From NCBI GenBank assembly GCA_947630055.1, contig CANRGA010000006.1:1-52258 (forward strand): a stretch of 52,258 bases of DNA. The letters are read 5' to 3'. Within the stretch, counting starts at the first letter, position 1. Every line of letters starts with the position of its first letter. The DNA is from an uncultured Bacilli bacterium (lineage in GTDB: Bacteria; Bacillota_I; Bacilli_A; RF39; UBA660). The position numbers and the translations under genes are program-made. Below the pieces are notes generated by a model that ran no database searches, was not told the DNA's origin, and saw only the letters and a program-made list of their open reading frames with translations. Below, piece by piece: positions 1 through 7,035 of the stretch.

Positions 1-4
1 ACAT
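1..4 (-). CDS. Start of a leftward gene cut by the window edge
   Basis: Read on the minus strand, positions 20 to 10 give AGAAAGGATG, a good ribosome-binding site, followed after a short spacer by ATG at positions 4-2. Only the start codon and one more base lie inside the window, so the product is unknown. If real, the gene is divergent from surface protein A. Confidence 0.3.
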
Positions 5-25
5 AAAATCACATCCTTTCTAATA

Positions 26-58
26 GTACCATTTTTAAACCCCGAATAAAAGTGGTAC
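26..58. repeat. 11-bp inverted repeat between divergent genes
   Basis: Arms at 26-36 and 48-58 (GTACCATTTTT and AAAAGTGGTAC) pair over 11 bp with one G-T wobble around an 11-base loop. There is no T-run on either side, so it does not look like a terminator. It could be an operator, or a hairpin in the leader of the leftward gene. Function is unassigned. Confidence 0.45.
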
Positions 59-85
59 AAAAATATTGTAAACTGCCTTGAAAAA

Positions 86-125
86 TCTTGACTCTCGGGG
101 GGGGTATTATATAATAATCTTATAA
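86..125 (+). promoter_or_regulatory. G8-spacer promoter of surface protein A (likely phase-variable)
   Basis: The -35 TTGACT (88-93) and -10 TATAAT (110-115) are separated by 16 bp that contain eight consecutive G (97-104). The 40 bp at 86-125 are identical to 37702-37741 upstream of surface protein B. Homopolymers in promoter spacers are a known substrate for slipped-strand mispairing, which changes spacer length and therefore expression. G8 gives 16 bp and G9 would give the optimal 17 bp. The promoter elements are seen directly; phase variation is inferred. Confidence 0.8.
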
Positions 126-144
126 TAATAAGGAGAGTTATATA

Positions 145-1551
145 ATGATAAAAAAGAATAGAAAATATCTATTAGGAATAATAGGAATATTATTAATTTT
201 AATAATGTTTGTCGGAGTCAAATATATAATGAAACCAAAATATGTAGAATTACCCGAGGTAAAATTAAGAGAAATAAAAAGTAATAAATCATTTGCAATA
301 ATGATTCAGGAAAATAGTGAAAAAGATAAATATCAAGAATATCAAGAAAATACATGGCCAGGCGATGATTATCAATTTAAAGAAGCAAAATGTATAGATA
401 ATAATGGAGCAGAGGTAAAAGACGCCATAACATATAAAGATGGTAAAATAACATTAACAACAAATAAGACAATATATTGTACAGTATATTTTGATAAATC
501 AATAATAGGAAAGTTAAGAGAAACAGATACAAATAAAAATTTAAGTACAGATATACAAGGAGATATGTATAGATATCAAGGAACAGATAATGTAGCTAAT
601 TGGATATGTTTTGGAACAGAAGATAATTGTGGAACAAATGAAACAGATAGTGATGGGGATAGTATACCAGATGGAATAGATAAATATATGTATAGAATAA
701 TAGGAGTAACAAAAGAGGGACAATTATATTTATTAAAAGAAACATTTATTAAAGAAGGAAACATATTTGGATTTGCTTGGAATTCAAAATATTTAGTATC
801 TGATTGTTTAGGGGATAAATGTGAATGGCCAAATGTAGATATATATAAAAGACTAAATGGAACAAGTAATGGAGAAATTCCAGGATCAGGTTATAATAAT
901 GGCGCCAATACCGATATATTTGTAGATAGTACACAATATGATTATTTGCAATCAGGTGATAAAGATGGAGTAAATGGTGGAGAATCACCAAGTGAATGGT
1001 ATAATCTAATAGCATATCACGAATGGATGTATGGTGATACAAATATACACGATGGTAGTGCAAATGCATATAATGGTGATTATATGCATGCAATAGAAAC
1101 AGGGAAAACATCAGCAAAGAGAAGATGGCCAGATGAAGAACAAGGACAAACAACATGTAGTTCAATTTCAGAATGCGCTGAAAAAGATTATACATGGAGT
1201 AAAAGTGTACCAGCCAAAATAGGATTAATGTATATGCATGATGTAGATTATGCATATATAGGAGGAAATCCTGGAAATAGAGATAATATAAAAAATAGTT
1301 GGATTCATTTTAAAAAAGATGGATACAATACATCACGGGATTATGAATACTTGATCACTCGCTTTGGTATTGGTGATTTCAGCATGTTGGGTGTCTATTC
1401 ACGGACTGTGAATCCAATTGGTGTTCAGGGTGCAAGCTATATAATGGAGGATGATGCGTACCGTCCTGTCTTCTACCTTGAGTCAAGTGCAAAAATAGCA
1501 AGTGGAGATGGAACGAAATCAAATCCGTATATCCTAGATGTGCAAACATAA
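145..1551 (+). CDS. Membrane-anchored surface protein A, DUF6273-like, with diversified C-terminal segment
   Basis: The 468-residue protein has an N-terminal membrane anchor (about 8-29) and a predicted extracellular remainder. Residues 45-125 form a small domain with SFAIMIQ, TWPG and YCTVYFD motifs, shared with protein B (37784-39112). A DSDGDSIPDGID stretch at 168-179 resembles an Asp-rich calcium-binding loop (thrombospondin type-3 style). The end, RPVFYLES (440-447) plus SGDGTKSNPYIL, matches what I recall of the DUF6273-type surface proteins of gut Firmicutes; no search was run. Residues about 397-445 are encoded by DNA of about 45% G+C, far above the rest of the gene. The start is set by AGGAGAG at 131-137. 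It is monocistronic, between the G8 promoter and its own terminator. Ligand or adhesin function is inference. Confidence 0.75.
   Translation: MIKKNRKYLLGIIGILLILIMFVGVKYIMKPKYVELPEVKLREIKSNKSFAIMIQENSEKDKYQEYQENTWPGDDYQFKEAKCIDNNGAEVKDAITYKDGKITLTTNKTIYCTVYFDKSIIGKLRETDTNKNLSTDIQGDMYRYQGTDNVANWICFGTEDNCGTNETDSDGDSIPDGIDKYMYRIIGVTKEGQLYLLKETFIKEGNIFGFAWNSKYLVSDCLGDKCEWPNVDIYKRLNGTSNGEIPGSGYNNGANTDIFVDSTQYDYLQSGDKDGVNGGESPSEWYNLIAYHEWMYGDTNIHDGSANAYNGDYMHAIETGKTSAKRRWPDEEQGQTTCSSISECAEKDYTWSKSVPAKIGLMYMHDVDYAYIGGNPGNRDNIKNSWIHFKKDGYNTSRDYEYLITRFGIGDFSMLGVYSRTVNPIGVQGASYIMEDDAYRPVFYLESSAKIASGDGTKSNPYILDVQT
1336..1489 (+). other. G+C-rich variable segment of surface protein A
   Basis: By hand count this stretch is about 45% G+C in a gene otherwise near 28%. 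It is bounded by AAYACATCAC on the left and CTTGAGTCAAGTG on the right, both shared with gene B. Inside, codons differ strongly between A and B while anchor residues remain (TRF, VN, G, AS, RP). The pattern resembles the variable region of a diversity-generating retroelement target or a gene-conversion patch. Neither a template nor a reverse transcriptase is seen in this window. Confidence 0.55.
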
Positions 1552-1554
1552 TTT

Positions 1555-1578
1555 GAGACTTAGATAGTCTCTTTTATT
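1555..1578 (+). terminator. Intrinsic terminator of surface protein A
   Basis: GAGACT (1555-1560) pairs with AGTCTC (1566-1571) across a 5-base loop and is followed by TTTTATTATT. A similar GAGAC/GTCTC hairpin ends gene B. Confidence 0.75.
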
Positions 1579-1579
1579 A

Positions 1580-1608
1580 TTGTATTAAATTAAAATATTT
1601 GTTACTAT
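1580..1608 (+). promoter_or_regulatory. Promoter of the zinc-ribbon/zincin gene
   Basis: TTGTAT (1580-1585), a 17-bp spacer and TACTAT (1603-1608) lie about 20 bp before the start codon at 1628. Confidence 0.45.
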
Positions 1609-1627
1609 TTTATTAGGTTGTGAGTAA

Positions 1628-2890
1628 ATGAAAGGATATGAAAAATATTTTAATGATATATGTATAAGTACATATGCTAAAATTAAACCTTTAGTAGATT
1701 TTTTAAGACAAGGTAGAAAATGTCATAGTTGTGGTGGTCATATGACTGGTGATTATTGTACTTATTGTGGCTCTCTAGATATAGATGCTATTGATACTAT
1801 TAAAAAAATAGAAAAATATTTAGATAGATTTTTAATTCAAGTAGAAAATTTACCAATTAGAAAAGTAGATGCTAATAATTTATTATTTTCTTTAATATAT
1901 TCAATTGATATAACAGATACTACTAAAATAGATAACTTTTTAGATACTTTTTCTTATTATAAAACAATTAAAAAGTTTTATAATGAAATAAATAAAAAGT
2001 TATCTAAAGGAGAAGATATTGAAAAGTATGAAATACCTGCAATAGAGGCTTTAATATATCATGATTCAACTATATTTGATTTACAAAATATATTTAATTA
2101 TTTTATTAAAAATAGATTATTACAATTACCTAAATCTACTATTAGTGTAGAGGCTTTTCAAGAATTAATTAAAAATTTTACTTTACATCGAATGGAAGAA
2201 TATTGTAACTATCCTGTATGTTTAGTATTAAATGAAGAAGAATTTTTTGAACTTGGTAAAAATAATACTACAACAGCAGACTCTTGGTTTGATTTAATAA
2301 GATTATTAGATACGCAAATTAATAATTTATATTATAATGGCTCTAATAGTGTTTTAGGAGATATTTTTCATGAATTAGGGCATGAATTAATATTTGGTTT
2401 AATGGAAGATAATTCTTTGGAAGAATTACCACTTGTATTAGATTTTATTAAAGAACATGTAATATGTCGAGAGAATACCAAATATTATCAAGAAAATTAT
2501 CAATATGTTTCTTTTGAGTTATATGCTGATTTATTTATGTTTAGAAAGTTTACTAGTTATTTAAAAGAATTAGGCTGTGAATATATTATAAATTTTGATT
2601 ATGAAAAAGAAATATCTGAAAAATTACAAAATAAAAATAGAACTTATAATGGGGAAGTTACCACTATTGATATAGAATTTGAAAAAGAAATTAAAAATAG
2701 ACCAGAATTATTAGAAGAATTTCCTAAATTAAAATTATTATATATTGTAGAAAATGGCATAGTTAGATGTAAAACAAAAGATGAATTATTAAGTGATAAT
2801 AATAAAATGTTAGATAGTAGTAATATAACACCACCAGAAAAAGAAATATTAAGTGATTTTTATCAAAATTTAATTGGCAGATCAAGATAA
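1628..2890 (+). CDS. Zinc-ribbon protein with HELGH metallopeptidase-like motif
   Basis: The 420-residue protein has no signal peptide or membrane segment and is predicted to be cytoplasmic. Residues about 33-48 form a zinc ribbon (CHSCGG then YCTYCG). HELGHE begins at residue 248 inside DIFHELGHELIFG, and a possible third ligand lies in FELYAD (E297, D301). This HExxH...ExxAD layout is that of zincins such as the ImmA/IrrE type, though the rest of the chain is not recognised. It might be an active protease or a degenerate zincin used in sensing. The ribosome-binding site is weak (AGGTTGTGAG). It stands alone between the surface-protein terminator and the two small RNAs. Family assignment is by motif only. 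Confidence 0.65.
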   Translation: MKGYEKYFNDICISTYAKIKPLVDFLRQGRKCHSCGGHMTGDYCTYCGSLDIDAIDTIKKIEKYLDRFLIQVENLPIRKVDANNLLFSLIYSIDITDTTKIDNFLDTFSYYKTIKKFYNEINKKLSKGEDIEKYEIPAIEALIYHDSTIFDLQNIFNYFIKNRLLQLPKSTISVEAFQELIKNFTLHRMEEYCNYPVCLVLNEEEFFELGKNNTTTADSWFDLIRLLDTQINNLYYNGSNSVLGDIFHELGHELIFGLMEDNSLEELPLVLDFIKEHVICRENTKYYQENYQYVSFELYADLFMFRKFTSYLKELGCEYIINFDYEKEISEKLQNKNRTYNGEVTTIDIEFEKEIKNRPELLEEFPKLKLLYIVENGIVRCKTKDELLSDNNKMLDSSNITPPEKEILSDFYQNLIGRSR

Positions 2891-2897
2891 ATTTATA

Positions 2898-2949
2898 CCG
2901 GACATTATAACTAAAATCTATTGACTTTAATAATTAATAATGATAACAT
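2898..2949 (+). promoter_or_regulatory. Promoter of small RNA 1 with conserved upstream box
   Basis: TTGACT (2921-2926), 17 bp and TAACAT (2944-2949) precede the first small RNA. The 16-mer CCGGACATTATAACTA at 2898-2913 sits just upstream and recurs exactly at 3040-3055 before the second RNA. It may be a regulator-binding or UP-like element. Confidence 0.65.
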
Positions 2950-2956
2950 CATTAAT

Positions 2957-3028
2957 AGAAACGAGATACATCTTTAACCGGTTTCGAGTTGATAATCAAC
3001 CCTGTCGGTCGTTGTATCTCGTTTTTGT
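2957..3028 (+). ncRNA. Tandem structured small RNA, copy 1
   Basis: Three nested helices are visible. The outer stem is 12 bp (2959-2970 with 3013-3024), the middle is ACCG/CGGT (2977-2980 with 3006-3009), and the inner hairpin is GTTG-loop-CAAC (2988-3000). The outer stem is followed by a U-rich tail, so it doubles as an intrinsic terminator. Copy 2 keeps the inner and middle helices while its outer stem has a different sequence that still pairs. No open reading frame is apparent. I do not recognise a known RNA family; it could be a regulatory sRNA. Confidence 0.6.
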
Positions 3029-3039
3029 TTAAAAATATG

Positions 3040-3091
3040 CCGGACATTATAACTATGTTTTATTGACTATAGTAATTATTAGTGATACTAT
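3040..3091 (+). promoter_or_regulatory. Promoter of small RNA 2 with conserved upstream box
   Basis: The box CCGGACATTATAACTA (3040-3055) is followed by TTGACT (3063-3068), a 17-bp spacer and TACTAT (3086-3091). Spacing between box and promoter is the same as in copy 1. Confidence 0.65.
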
Positions 3092-3098
3092 CATTATC

Positions 3099-3170
3099 AG
3101 AAACAGATTACTCTACAAACCGGTCTAATAGTTGATTATCAACCATACCGGTCGGAGTAATCTGTTTTTA
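3099..3170 (+). ncRNA. Tandem structured small RNA, copy 2
   Basis: The outer stem of 13 bp (3101-3113 with 3155-3167) encloses ACCGG/CCGGT (3119-3123 with 3148-3152) and GTTG-ATTAT-CAAC (3131-3143), and ends in a U-run. The middle helix is one base pair longer than in copy 1. The outer-stem sequence is unrelated to copy 1, so many compensatory changes separate them, which argues for conserved RNA structure. Its function is not known. Confidence 0.6.
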
Positions 3171-3191
3171 TAATTTAAAAATTGTCTTTTC

Positions 3192-3220
3192 TTGTCAAAA
3201 GCCTTTAGTTTTAGTATACT
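3192..3220 (+). promoter_or_regulatory. Promoter of the TrmH-rimM-trmD operon
   Basis: TTGTCA (3192-3197), a 17-bp spacer and TATACT (3215-3220). Transcription would start near 3227, which excludes the upstream GTG codons as starts of the first gene. Confidence 0.65.
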
Positions 3221-3238
3221 AAAGATGTGGTGAAGATA

Positions 3239-3958
3239 ATGGAAATTACTAGTACTAATAATGAAAAAATTAAATTTTACCAAAAATTAAAACAAAAGAA
3301 ATATCGTGATCAAGAAAAGTTGTTTTTAGTAGAAGATGAGCATTTAGTAAATGAAGCCTTAAAAAAGGAAGTAGTAAAAGAAATATTTACTTTAGATAAA
3401 AATAAAACATATGATGTACCTACCTTTTATGTTAATGAAAAAGTTATGAAAGTTTTGTCAAGTCAAGTTACTAGTGCCAAAGTAATCGCTGTATGTAATC
3501 ATTTGCAAGAAAAAGAATATCAAGGTAATATAGTAGTTCTAGATAATATCCAAGATCCTGGTAATTTAGGTACTATAATAAGAAGTGCCGTTGCCTTTAA
3601 TTTTGATTCCATTATTTTAAGTGAAAACTCTGTTGATTTATATAATCCTAAAGTAATAAGAGCATCGGAAGGAATGCTATTTAATATTAATGTGATAAGA
3701 TGTGATATAAATAAGTTTTTAAATAATTTAGATAAAAGTTATACCAAAATTACGACTGATGTTAAAAATGGTAAAAATATTAAAGAGATAAAATTTGCTA
3801 AATGTGCCATTGTTATTGGTAATGAAGGTAGTGGAGTAAGTAGTGAAGTATCTTCTTTGTGTGATGAAAAAGTCTATATAAATATGAGTAGTAATTGTGA
3901 AAGTTTAAATGCCGGAGTATCTGCAAGTATCTTAATGTATGAGGTAAATAATGAATGA
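3239..3958 (+). CDS. TrmH/SpoU-family RNA 2'-O-ribose methyltransferase
   Basis: The 239-residue enzyme is predicted to use S-adenosylmethionine to methylate a ribose in rRNA or tRNA. The N-terminal part (KIKFYQKLKQKKYRDQ...FLVEDEHLV) is the substrate-binding domain typical of the RlmB/TrmH group. The SPOUT motifs are LDNIQDPGNLGTIIRSA, VIGNEGSGVS and SLNAGVSASILMYE. The ATG at 3239 is chosen because the promoter -10 ends at 3220 and GGTGA lies 5-9 bases upstream. It overlaps rimM by 8 bases and heads a translation-related operon. The exact target nucleotide cannot be told from sequence. Confidence 0.85.
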   Translation: MEITSTNNEKIKFYQKLKQKKYRDQEKLFLVEDEHLVNEALKKEVVKEIFTLDKNKTYDVPTFYVNEKVMKVLSSQVTSAKVIAVCNHLQEKEYQGNIVVLDNIQDPGNLGTIIRSAVAFNFDSIILSENSVDLYNPKVIRASEGMLFNINVIRCDINKFLNNLDKSYTKITTDVKNGKNIKEIKFAKCAIVIGNEGSGVSSEVSSLCDEKVYINMSSNCESLNAGVSASILMYEVNNE

Positions 3959-4445
3959 TTATGTATTCGTAGGTAAAATAATTAATACTTTTGGAATAAT
4001 TGGTGAACTTAAAGTACTAAGTGATTTTGAATTTAAAGAAAGAGTATTTAAAAAAGATTTTAATATTTATATTGGGGAAGATAAAATAAAAGAAGTAGTA
4101 AATACTTATCGTCATCATCAAGAATATGAATTAATAACTTTGATGGGTTACAATAATATTAATGAAGTTTTAAAATATAAAGGTAATGATATATATATTA
4201 AAAGAAGTGATTTAAAACTAGAAGATGATGAATATTTATTAAGTGATCTAATTGATTTAGATGTCTATGATGAAGATAAATATATCGGTAAAGTTATAGA
4301 TTATACAGAAACTAAAGAGTATTATTTATTAAAAGTTCATTTAGATAAAGATTATTATATACCTTGTATTTCCCATTTTATTAAAAATGTTGATTTAAAA
4401 AATAAAAGAATAGATACTAATAAAGGAAGTGATTTAATATTATGA
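3951..4445 (+). CDS. rimM: Ribosome maturation factor RimM
   Basis: This 164-residue protein assists late assembly of the 30S subunit by binding ribosomal protein S19. The N-terminal barrel opens with the family signature VGKIINTFGIIGELKV, and the C-terminal PRC-barrel ends with YYIPCISHFIKNVD. Its stop (TGA) overlaps the start of trmD in an ATGA junction, so the two are translationally coupled. The rimM-trmD pair is widely conserved in bacteria. Confidence 0.93.
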   Translation: MNDYVFVGKIINTFGIIGELKVLSDFEFKERVFKKDFNIYIGEDKIKEVVNTYRHHQEYELITLMGYNNINEVLKYKGNDIYIKRSDLKLEDDEYLLSDLIDLDVYDEDKYIGKVIDYTETKEYYLLKVHLDKDYYIPCISHFIKNVDLKNKRIDTNKGSDLIL

Positions 4446-5119
4446 AAATAGATATATTGACACTTTTTCCGAATATGTTTAATGGTTTTTTATCAGAATC
4501 TATTATTAAAAGAGCAATTAATGATAAATTAGTTGAAATTAATATCATAGATTTTCGAAAGTATTCTCCTTTTAAACATAACCAAGTTGATGATACTCCT
4601 TATGGTGGGGGTGCTGGCATGGTTTTAATGTGTGAACCAGTAGTTAGAGCAATTGAAGATTTAAAAACAGATGATTCATTAGTTATTCTAACCTGTCCGC
4701 AAGGTAAAGTATATAAACAAAGTGTAGCGAAAGATTTAAAAAAATATAAACATTTAATTATTGTCTGTGGTCATTATGAAGGATATGATGAACGGATCAG
4801 AAATTTTGTCGATTTAGAACTTAGTATTGGTGATTACATTTTAACTGGTGGAGAAATTCCTGCGATGGCTATAACTGATTCTGTCGTAAGATTAATTGAT
4901 GGCGTAATTAAAAAAGATTCTTATGAAGATGATTCATTTACCGATAACTTACTAGATTATCCAACCTATACTAAGCCAGTGGATTTTAGAGGACTTAAAG
5001 TACCAGATATACTTTTAAGTGGTAATCATCAAAAAATAGATGAATATAGAAGATTAGAACAAATAAAAAAGACTAAAGAAAAAAGGCCAGATTTAATGGA
5101 GAATAATAATGAAGATTAG
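4442..5119 (+). CDS. trmD: tRNA (guanine37-N1)-methyltransferase TrmD
   Basis: The 225-residue enzyme methylates G37 next to the anticodon, which prevents +1 frameshifting. The sequence begins KIDILTLFPNMF and carries the TrmD knot motifs: DDTPYGGGAGMV, VCGHYEGYDERI and SIGDYILTGGEIPAM, plus the C-terminal LSGNHQKIDEYRR. Length is near the family norm (about 230-250). It starts in an ATGA overlap with rimM and overlaps the next gene by 11 bases. Confidence 0.95.
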   Translation: MKIDILTLFPNMFNGFLSESIIKRAINDKLVEINIIDFRKYSPFKHNQVDDTPYGGGAGMVLMCEPVVRAIEDLKTDDSLVILTCPQGKVYKQSVAKDLKKYKHLIIVCGHYEGYDERIRNFVDLELSIGDYILTGGEIPAMAITDSVVRLIDGVIKKDSYEDDSFTDNLLDYPTYTKPVDFRGLKVPDILLSGNHQKIDEYRRLEQIKKTKEKRPDLMENNNED

Positions 5120-5474
5120 AGAAGTAAAAAATGATTTTAAAATAATTGAATTAAATGAAGAAAATGGTTTTAAAATGCAAAGAAATAATCTTAAAATAAC
5201 TATTTATGATACAGAAATAATTAATAATTTAATTAATAAAAATTTACAAAAAAAATACGGGCATTTACTTTATCTAGTGGCTAGTTTAAATGATAATAGT
5301 GATACTACTGATAGTGATGTATTTTTAGTTAGAAATAAAATAGCTGAATTAAGAAATATTATTATAACTAAATACGCTAAATTTCTAACTAAAAATACAT
5401 TAAATAAATATTTAAAAATGTTACTTTTATTAGATGAAAAAATTATCGTACCCAAAAAAACTAAAAGTCGATAA
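5109..5474 (+). CDS. Conserved-looking hypothetical protein after trmD
   Basis: The 121-residue, Lys/Asn/Ile-rich protein has no membrane segment and no motif I recognise. Two Leu/Ile-rich helical stretches (about 55-65 and 78-116) suggest an all-helical fold. GGAGA ends 6 bases before the ATG, and the 11-base overlap with trmD indicates one operon. Canonical Firmicutes have rplS here, whereas in this genome the hypothetical gene and a CAP-domain gene intervene. Function is unknown. Confidence 0.6.
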   Translation: MKIREVKNDFKIIELNEENGFKMQRNNLKITIYDTEIINNLINKNLQKKYGHLLYLVASLNDNSDTTDSDVFLVRNKIAELRNIIITKYAKFLTKNTLNKYLKMLLLLDEKIIVPKKTKSR

Positions 5475-5490
5475 TTTTTTTAATATCTTA

Positions 5491-5520
5491 TTGACAAGTA
5501 CATACGTTTGCATATATAAT
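5491..5520 (+). promoter_or_regulatory. Promoter of the CAP-domain gene
   Basis: Consensus TTGACA (5491-5496), 18-bp spacer and TATAAT (5515-5520). The spacer holds GTACATACGTTTG, which matches one half of a Bacillus-type LexA box (GTTTG) but has two mismatches in the other half, so SOS control is only a weak suggestion. Confidence 0.7.
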
Positions 5521-5586
5521 GGTATTGTTAAGGTACAATTAGAATAAAATTAAATATACCTTAACTAGTTTAGGGGATGATAAAAG

Positions 5587-6516
5587 ATGAAAAGAAAAAT
5601 TATTTTAATTTTTAGTATTGTTTTATTAGTTTTTAGTATATCTTTTTTAGTAGGTCAAAAAGTTGTTAGTAGTAGATTAAATGAAAATAATATAAATAGT
5701 AATGTCAAAAAAGAAAATAAAACTAACAATGAAGAAAATGAGAATAATGAAAAAGTAGAAGAAAATGAAAAAGAAGAAGTAGAAAATACAAAGGAAACAG
5801 ATACTGAAGGTAAAACTGATACTAAAAAGAATACTAGTACTGAAAAGAATGAAAATGTAAAAGATAATAGTAATACTACAATTACATCAAGTAATAAAAA
5901 TAGTGAAACTAATGAAACAAAAACGGAAACAATTGAAGAAAGTGAAGTATTAAGTACTAAATATGGTGTTAAATTCTTAAATGTGAAAAAATTTCAAGTT
6001 ACTACGAATAGTGAAGGCACTGTAGATAAAAAATTAATATCTACTTATAAAAGTATGGATAAATCTGGTTATAATGCTACTGCAAATGACTTAAAAAAAG
6101 AAGCAATAGATCTTGTTAATAGTAATTGGGATAAATATAATGAGGTATTAAATTATGTTAATACATATCGAAGTGAAGTAGGAGTATCATCTCTTACATT
6201 AGATCGCGATTTAAGTATTGCAGCAACAATTAGATCATTAGAAATGGCTTATACTGATAACATGTCACATACAAGACCAAATGGTAAAGACTGTTTTACG
6301 GTTTTAGACGAATTAAGTATATCTAGGGGACTTGCTTGGGGTGAAAATGTAGCAGCTGGTTATTCTTCACCAAAAGCCGTAGCTGAAGGCTGGAAAACTT
6401 CTCCTGGTCATTATGCTAATATGATTAAGTCAGAATATAGTAAAATAGGTATTGGTATGGCTCAACTATCTGGCACTAAATATGGTACCTATTGGGCACA
6501 GCTTTTCGTTGGTTAA
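5587..6516 (+). CDS. Membrane-anchored CAP (SCP/PR1) domain protein
   Basis: The 309-residue surface protein has a membrane segment at 4-25, a low-complexity Lys/Glu/Asn/Thr linker to about residue 120, and a C-terminal CAP domain (about 185-309). CAP signatures are present: LNYVNTYRSEVGVSSL, the His-containing DNMSHTRPNG, GENVAAG, WKTSPGHYANM and YGTYWAQLF. Bacterial CAP proteins are extracellular, and their biochemical role is mostly undefined (metal or lipid binding and peptidase activity have been proposed). The linker likely spans the cell wall. It is transcribed from its own consensus promoter. Confidence 0.85.
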   Translation: MKRKIILIFSIVLLVFSISFLVGQKVVSSRLNENNINSNVKKENKTNNEENENNEKVEENEKEEVENTKETDTEGKTDTKKNTSTEKNENVKDNSNTTITSSNKNSETNETKTETIEESEVLSTKYGVKFLNVKKFQVTTNSEGTVDKKLISTYKSMDKSGYNATANDLKKEAIDLVNSNWDKYNEVLNYVNTYRSEVGVSSLTLDRDLSIAATIRSLEMAYTDNMSHTRPNGKDCFTVLDELSISRGLAWGENVAAGYSSPKAVAEGWKTSPGHYANMIKSEYSKIGIGMAQLSGTKYGTYWAQLFVG

Positions 6517-6523
6517 AAAATAT

Positions 6524-6552
6524 TTGCTATAAAGTTAAAGTTGTGCTATAAT
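6524..6552 (+). promoter_or_regulatory. rplS promoter
   Basis: TTGCTA (6524-6529), 17-bp spacer and TATAAT (6547-6552), followed by a leader of about 80 bases before rplS. Confidence 0.7.
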
Positions 6553-6638
6553 TACTAGCGAGCCCAAAAGGCATGTAATCCGCTTAAAATAATTAATGAT
6601 TACAGTAGATATATTTATTAGAAAGGAGTGTATAAAAG
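6553..6638 (+). ncRNA. Candidate L19 ribosomal-protein leader
   Basis: The untranslated leader contains GCGAGCC...GGC segments and TAATC (near 6577) with a complementary GATTA (near 6599). Its position and layout fit the Firmicute L19 autoregulatory leader, where excess L19 would bind its mRNA. The match is from memory of the family layout; a covariance search would settle it. Confidence 0.45.
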
Positions 6639-6992
6639 ATGGCTAATTTAGTAGATAAAATTAATGACCGTCATATACGCAAAGACATTCCTGAATTTCG
6701 TGTAGGAGACACAGTTCGTGTTGATGTTTGGGTAAAAGAAGGTAAAAAGGAAAGAATCCAAGCTTTTGAAGGCTTAGTTGTAGCTAAAAAAGGTGGCAGT
6801 GTATCTGAAACTTTTTCTGTTCGTAAGACTTCAAGTGGTGTTGGTGTAACTAGAGTATTTCCAGTTAATGCACCAACAATTGACAAAATTACTGTTGTTA
6901 AAAAAGGAATGGTTAGACGAAGCAAACTTAACTTTGTTAAAGAAATGCGTAAAAAGTATAATAAAGAATATAAGGTTAAGGAAAGAAATTAA
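6639..6992 (+). CDS. rplS: 50S ribosomal protein L19
   Basis: The 117-residue protein lies at the 30S-50S interface of the large subunit. The family signature is clear: FRVGDTVRVDVWVKEGKKERIQAFEGLVVAKKGG, then SSGVGVTRVFPVNAPTI and RRSKLNFVKE. Length is standard. A strong ribosome-binding site, AAAGGAG, precedes the ATG. It is flanked by its own promoter with leader and a terminator overlapping its stop codon. Confidence 0.97.
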   Translation: MANLVDKINDRHIRKDIPEFRVGDTVRVDVWVKEGKKERIQAFEGLVVAKKGGSVSETFSVRKTSSGVGVTRVFPVNAPTIDKITVVKKGMVRRSKLNFVKEMRKKYNKEYKVKERN

Positions 6993-7017
6993 GGTAATTA
7001 ACCTTAATTTCTTTTAT
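6982..7017 (+). terminator. rplS terminator overlapping the stop codon
   Basis: A perfect 13-bp stem (6983-6995 with 7001-7013) with loop AATTA is followed by a T-rich tail. The rplS stop codon lies inside the left arm. Some read-through into lepB is plausible. Confidence 0.75.
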
Positions 7018-7035
7018 TTATAAGGAGATATTAGA

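Noticed and set aside
97-104. G8 tract as a sequencing artefact
   Set aside because: The same tract occurs in two separate places within an identical 40-bp promoter at the correct spacing, so an artefact is unlikely, though its exact length could still be misread.
749-1255. Long antisense frame within surface protein A (and similar frames at 38631-39062 and 38082-38396)
   Set aside because: These antisense frames are His/Leu/Tyr-rich mirror translations of AT-rich coding DNA, without ribosome-binding sites; they are shadows of the sense genes.
1336-1489. Complete diversity-generating retroelement
   Set aside because: The variable-segment look is there, but no reverse transcriptase, accessory gene or template repeat is visible in the window; kept only as a hypothesis.
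2898-3170. Integron attC sites or transposon ends
   Set aside because: Each unit has a promoter and a U-run terminator and copies stand next to each other without cassettes, integrase or transposase.
4442-5119. Mycoplasma genetic code (TGA as Trp)
   Set aside because: rimM and several other genes end in TGA exactly where the family ends or the next gene begins, and Trp residues are encoded by TGG.
5491-5520. SOS (LexA) control of the CAP-domain gene
   Set aside because: Only one half-site fits; two mismatches in the other half make this no better than a chance match.
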